From Caballeronia sordidicola (GTDB lineage: Bacteria; Pseudomonadota; Gammaproteobacteria; Burkholderiales; Burkholderiaceae): 64,000 nucleotides of DNA. Under the pieces are notes generated by a model. The model had not been told where the DNA came from. It did no database searches and saw nothing but the letters and a program-made list of their open reading frames with translations. Shown here piece by piece: positions 61,208 to 64,000 of the stretch (the stretch's first letter is position 1; the number at the start of each line of letters is the position of its first letter). The stretch spans positions 1 through 64,000 of the forward strand of contig NZ_JNFG01000015.1 of NCBI RefSeq assembly GCF_000729995.1. The letters are read 5' to 3'. Made by a program: the position numbers and the translations under genes.

Positions 61208-61362
61208 GCGCACCCGGCAAGCTAACTGGAAGCTTCAGTTTTCGCCGTCGCTATCGGCTGGCGGGTTCAGTCGATGCCGACGGTGATTAGCTTCACGGCC
61301 AGGCGGAATCACCCTGGAGCGATCCTGGCTCAAACCGTCATTGCTGCGTCGCATGAGAAAAT

Positions 61363-61392
61363 TTCGCATCGTATGATTTTTCGTTGTATACT
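61363..61392 (+). promoter_or_regulatory. Possible promoter upstream of tRNA-Asp
   Basis: TTCGCA (61363-61368, 4 of 6) and TATACT (61387-61392, 5 of 6) are 18 bases apart in an AT-rich patch. Transcription would start about 160 bases before the tRNA, longer than usual, so the match is only suggestive. Confidence 0.3.
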
Positions 61393-61554
61393 TCGTCCCC
61401 GATTGAGCAAACGGTTGTGGAGCAAGGCTGGCAGGGTGTTGATCAAACCTCCCGGCGCGCCACTTTCCGGTTCTGCCGGCCGATAGGTTGCTGCAAGCAA
61501 CTGATCAATCGGCTGCGCTGAACGCGTCTGGATCGTTGCAAAAGATGCAAAAAA

Positions 61555-61631
61555 GGAGTGGTAGTTCAGTTGGTTAGAATACCGGCCTGTCACGCCGGGG
61601 GTCGCGGGTTCGAGTCCCGTCCACTCCGCCA
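61555..61631 (+). tRNA. tRNA-Asp (anticodon GTC)
   Basis: 77 bases including an encoded CCA end. The acceptor arms GGAGTGG and CCACTCC pair perfectly. The anticodon stem CCGGC/GCCGG holds the loop CTGTCAC with GTC at 61589-61591, and the T arm GCGGG-TTCGAGT-CCCGT is canonical. It reads the Asp codons GAC and GAU. The perfect cloverleaf and the encoded CCA leave little doubt. A terminator follows 11 bases later. Confidence 0.97.
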
Positions 61632-61642
61632 GCATTCACGAG

Positions 61643-61669
61643 AAAGGCGAACTCCGGTTCGCCTTTTTT
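61643..61669 (+). terminator. Rho-independent terminator of tRNA-Asp
   Basis: AAAGGCGAAC and GTTCGCCTTT pair perfectly around TCCG, and the run of six T bases ends at 61669. It lies between the tRNA and ppiD. Confidence 0.88.
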
Positions 61670-61721
61670 ATTGCCCGCTGCTGTAACATCGGGCGTTTCG
61701 TATTAGGCAGAATCGTCACGC

Positions 61722-63650
61722 ATGCTCGACTTTTTCCGTAATCACCAACGCCTGATGATGGCCCTGTTGATCCTGATCGTCGTGCCAGGATTGGGAATTG
61801 TGGGTATCCAGGGCTTCAGCAGTTTCTTCGACGAAAACGCCAACGTCGCCAGCGTCAACGGCCACAAGATCACGCGTGTCGAGTTCGATGGCGCAATGCG
61901 CCAGCAAGTCGATCGCGCGCGGCAAATGCTCGGCGGCCAGTTCGACCCGAAGATGTTCGAAACGCCGGAAATGCGCGCATCGCTGATCGACAGCCTCGTG
62001 CAACAGCGCGTGCTCGCCGATGAAACCCAGCGCCTCCACCTGACCGCCTCCGACGCAGCCGTGCGCCGCGCATTGCTGGCCGATCCGACTATCGCTTCGC
62101 TGCGCAAGCCCGACGGTTCCATCGACGTCGACCAGTACAAGCAATTGCTCGCTATGCAGGGCATGACGCCCGAGCAGTACGACGAGCGCGTACGTTATGG
62201 CCTGTCCTCGGACCAGATTCCGGCGAGCATCCAGTCCACGGCGTTCACGTCGAAGACCCTGGCGCAATCGCTAACCGAGATCGCCGAGCAGCGCCGCGAT
62301 GTTCAAGGCCTGGCGTTCCGCACTGTCGATTACACCGCCAAGATTCAGCCCACCGACGCGCAAGTGAAGTCGTATTACGACGCGCACAGTGCCGAGTTTG
62401 CCACGCCCGAGTCCGCGACTATTCAGTACCTGGTGATGTCGCCGGCCACGTTGTCGGCGGCGGTCAAGCCGTCTGACGTGGACCTCAAGAAGTACTACGA
62501 CGACAACATCGCGCGCTTCAAGACGCAGGCACAGGTGCGCGCGAGCCACATCCTGATCACGGCGCCGAAAGACGCAAGCGCTGCTGACAAAGCGAAGGCC
62601 AAGCAACAAGCCGAAGCACTGCTCGCACAGGTGAAGGCGCATCCGGATCAGTTCGCTGAAATTGCACAGAAGAATTCGCAGGACCCGGGGTCCGCTGCAA
62701 AAGGCGGTGACCTGGGCTATTTCAGCCGCGGCATGATCGCCGGCGGTTCGTCATTCGACGACGCTGCGTTCGGCCTGAAGAAGGGCGAAATCAGCGGGAT
62801 CGTGCAGACGGATTTCGGTTATCACATCCTTCAGGCAACCGATGTAAAGCCGTCCGTCACGCAGCCGTTCGACGAAGTGAAGGACGCGATCACGAAGGAA
62901 GTTATCGCGCAGCAAGCGGCTAAGAGTCTGGCCGACGATGCGGAAGGTTTCACCTCGACGGTCTACGAGAAGTCGAAGTCGCTGCAACCCGCCGCCGACA
63001 AATACAAGCTGCAAATCCAGACGGCGACGGTGGGATCGAAGCCAGATCCGAAACTGCCGCCTGACAGCCCGCTGAACAACCCGAAGTTCCTCGCAGCCGT
63101 ATTCGCGCCGGACGCCGTCAAGCAGCACAACAACACACAGGCTATCGATATCGGCAACAGCACGCTCATCGCCGGCCGTGTGACGGACTACAAAGCGGCA
63201 GCCGTGCCTGCACTCGATACCATCAAGGACGCAGTGCGCGCGAAGGTCGTGGCGGAACAAGCGGCCGAGGCCGCACGCAAAGAAGGAGCCGCCAAACTGG
63301 CCGAGTTGCTGAAGTCGAACTCGACGGCAGGTTTTTCGTCGGTATCGAAGGTGTCGCGTAACGACGCGCAGGGCATGCCGCCTGCCGCGCTCGCCGCTAT
63401 TTTCAAGGCGGATTCGTCGAAGCTGCCAACCTACGTGGGCGTCGATCTCGGTGCGGACGGATACGCTATCTATCGTGTGGACGGTGTCGAGAAGCCTGAT
63501 CCCGTGACCGCGGACCGCCTGGCCGGCGCGCAGCAGCAAGTCGCTCAGGTCTACGCGCAAGCCGAGATGGAGTCGTACCTCGATTCATTGAAGGCGCGCT
63601 CGAAGGTGAAGATCACGAACATGCCCACCACGTCCGATCAGTCGCAATGA
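61722..63650 (+). CDS. ppiD: Periplasmic folding chaperone / peptidyl-prolyl isomerase PpiD
   Basis: 642 residues. One N-terminal membrane helix (LMMALLILIVVPGLGIVGI, about 10-30) anchors it in the inner membrane, facing the periplasm. A SurA-like chaperone domain follows (VNGHKITRVEFDGAMRQQ, LVQQRVLADETQRLHL). The parvulin domain lies about 265-375: RASHILITAPKDA, GGDLGYFSRGMI and FGYHILQATDVKP. It ends with a helical C-terminal domain. PpiD sits beside the Sec translocon and helps newly exported proteins fold. It has terminators on both sides, so it is monocistronic. In many Burkholderiaceae it follows lon, hupB and tRNA genes; here only tRNA-Asp is seen before it. Confidence 0.95.
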   Translation: MLDFFRNHQRLMMALLILIVVPGLGIVGIQGFSSFFDENANVASVNGHKITRVEFDGAMRQQVDRARQMLGGQFDPKMFETPEMRASLIDSLVQQRVLADETQRLHLTASDAAVRRALLADPTIASLRKPDGSIDVDQYKQLLAMQGMTPEQYDERVRYGLSSDQIPASIQSTAFTSKTLAQSLTEIAEQRRDVQGLAFRTVDYTAKIQPTDAQVKSYYDAHSAEFATPESATIQYLVMSPATLSAAVKPSDVDLKKYYDDNIARFKTQAQVRASHILITAPKDASAADKAKAKQQAEALLAQVKAHPDQFAEIAQKNSQDPGSAAKGGDLGYFSRGMIAGGSSFDDAAFGLKKGEISGIVQTDFGYHILQATDVKPSVTQPFDEVKDAITKEVIAQQAAKSLADDAEGFTSTVYEKSKSLQPAADKYKLQIQTATVGSKPDPKLPPDSPLNNPKFLAAVFAPDAVKQHNNTQAIDIGNSTLIAGRVTDYKAAAVPALDTIKDAVRAKVVAEQAAEAARKEGAAKLAELLKSNSTAGFSSVSKVSRNDAQGMPPAALAAIFKADSSKLPTYVGVDLGADGYAIYRVDGVEKPDPVTADRLAGAQQQVAQVYAQAEMESYLDSLKARSKVKITNMPTTSDQSQ

Positions 63651-63675
63651 TTCTCGTGGTCTGACCCGCACCAAT

Positions 63676-63712
63676 AAAAAGCCCCGCCGGTTTTCGCCAG
63701 CGGGGCTTTTTT
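63676..63712 (+). terminator. Rho-independent terminator of ppiD
   Basis: AAAAAGCCCCGC pairs with GCGGGGCTTTTTT around a 12-base loop, 25 bases after the stop of ppiD. The A-run before the stem makes it work in both directions, so it could also end the minus-strand gene beyond 63795. Confidence 0.92.
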
Positions 63713-63794
63713 ATATCGGGCTTCTTGCTTCTTCTGAGCGTCTTAGGAGCAGATGAAGCCGCCCGATGGAAGCGTTACGAGACCTGTACCAAGG

Positions 63795-64000
63795 TTAGAG
63801 GCATGCCTGGATGTCGCCGGTGGCATCGCTGCCGCCCGAGCCCGCAGCGCGGAAACCGACCCATGTACCCGGGCCCGAATAGTTGGGGCGAACGATGGCA
63901 GCCGCGCCGTCTGGCGGTTGCTGACCCGGAACGTAGACGTTGGATGCCATGTCGTTCGCGAGGGTGTCTTGCGAAATCACTTGTTGCTGAGATTTATCGG
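63795..64000 (-). CDS. C-terminal end of an unrecognised protein (partial)
   Basis: The frame is open from the window edge to TAA at 63795-63797, giving at least 67 residues; a GTG at 63980 is unlikely to be the true start because the frame continues beyond the window. The visible part is Gly-, Pro- and Ala-rich (YVPGQQPPDGAAAIVRPNY, then GPGTWVGFRAAGSGGSDATG) and ends IQACL. No domain can be named. The composition is like exported or pilin-type C-terminal regions, but this is a guess. It converges on ppiD with a shared bidirectional terminator between them. Confidence 0.55.
   Translation of the reverse strand, partial: DKSQQQVISQDTLANDMASNVYVPGQQPPDGAAAIVRPNYSGPGTWVGFRAAGSGGSDATGDIQACL

Noticed and set aside
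61274..61635. Short frames over and before the tRNA-Asp gene
   Set aside because: They run through the tRNA or have no ribosome site and no recognisable sequence.

Overview
The window is GC-rich proteobacterial DNA with tightly packed, mostly overlapping genes. Gene content points to Burkholderiaceae, probably Paraburkholderia or Caballeronia. The reasons are an aryl-polyene locus of the Burkholderia type, a group 1h [NiFe] hydrogenase locus resembling the 'actinobacterial-type' one of Cupriavidus, many sugar-acid genes, and a tRNA-Asp followed by ppiD. The genus is inferred from gene content; no marker gene settles it. I see no insertion sequence, CRISPR array or rRNA.

Layout. (1) 52-2710: an OmpR-type regulator whose receiver has lost its phosphorylation residues, and two tandem family 9 glycosyltransferases on the minus strand. 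(2) 2958-11763: a sugar-acid (aldarate) catabolic block. A divergent IclR regulator fused to an SMP-30-like propeller faces an RraA-type aldolase, a SnoaL-like protein, a Dabb protein, an MFS transporter, L-talarate/galactarate dehydratase, a mannonate-dehydratase-family protein and a Tat-exported lactonase. (3) 11830-16866: a small cluster with a Rieske ferredoxin, a LacI regulator, glutathione-dependent formaldehyde dehydrogenase, a sugar-binding protein and a membrane di-iron oxygenase/desaturase. The set resembles the rhizopine mocBDE genes plus a formaldehyde sink, so I propose an O-demethylation pathway. Two near-identical palindromes tie the Rieske and lacI-adhC promoters together.

(4) 17116-32508: a complete group 1h [NiFe] hydrogenase locus: small and large subunits, a NifU-like protein, DUF5947-type and DUF6084-type proteins, a 465-residue conserved unknown, maturation protease, a 34-residue membrane peptide, hypF, hypC, a SIS-domain gene, hypD, hypE, hypA, hypB and a nickel permease. 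This would let the cell oxidise H2, probably at trace concentrations. (5) 32679-52913: an aryl-polyene pigment locus: polysaccharide deacetylase, chain-length-factor-like KS, acyltransferase, two ACPs, membrane protein, AMP-ligase fused to a dehydratase, GT2-acyltransferase fusion, aromatic amino acid ammonia-lyase, thioesterase, LolA-like and MMPL export proteins, three ketosynthases, dehydratase, ketoreductase, lipoprotein, methyltransferase and a flavin-dependent halogenase-like enzyme.

(6) 53094-61152: a looser accessory stretch: Bcr/CflA efflux pump, a KAP P-loop NTPase of lower GC (probably acquired), a secreted beta-propeller protein and an ACS-family MFS transporter. (7) 61555-64000: tRNA-Asp(GUC), ppiD with flanking terminators, and the C-terminal end of an unrecognised protein running off the window on the minus strand.
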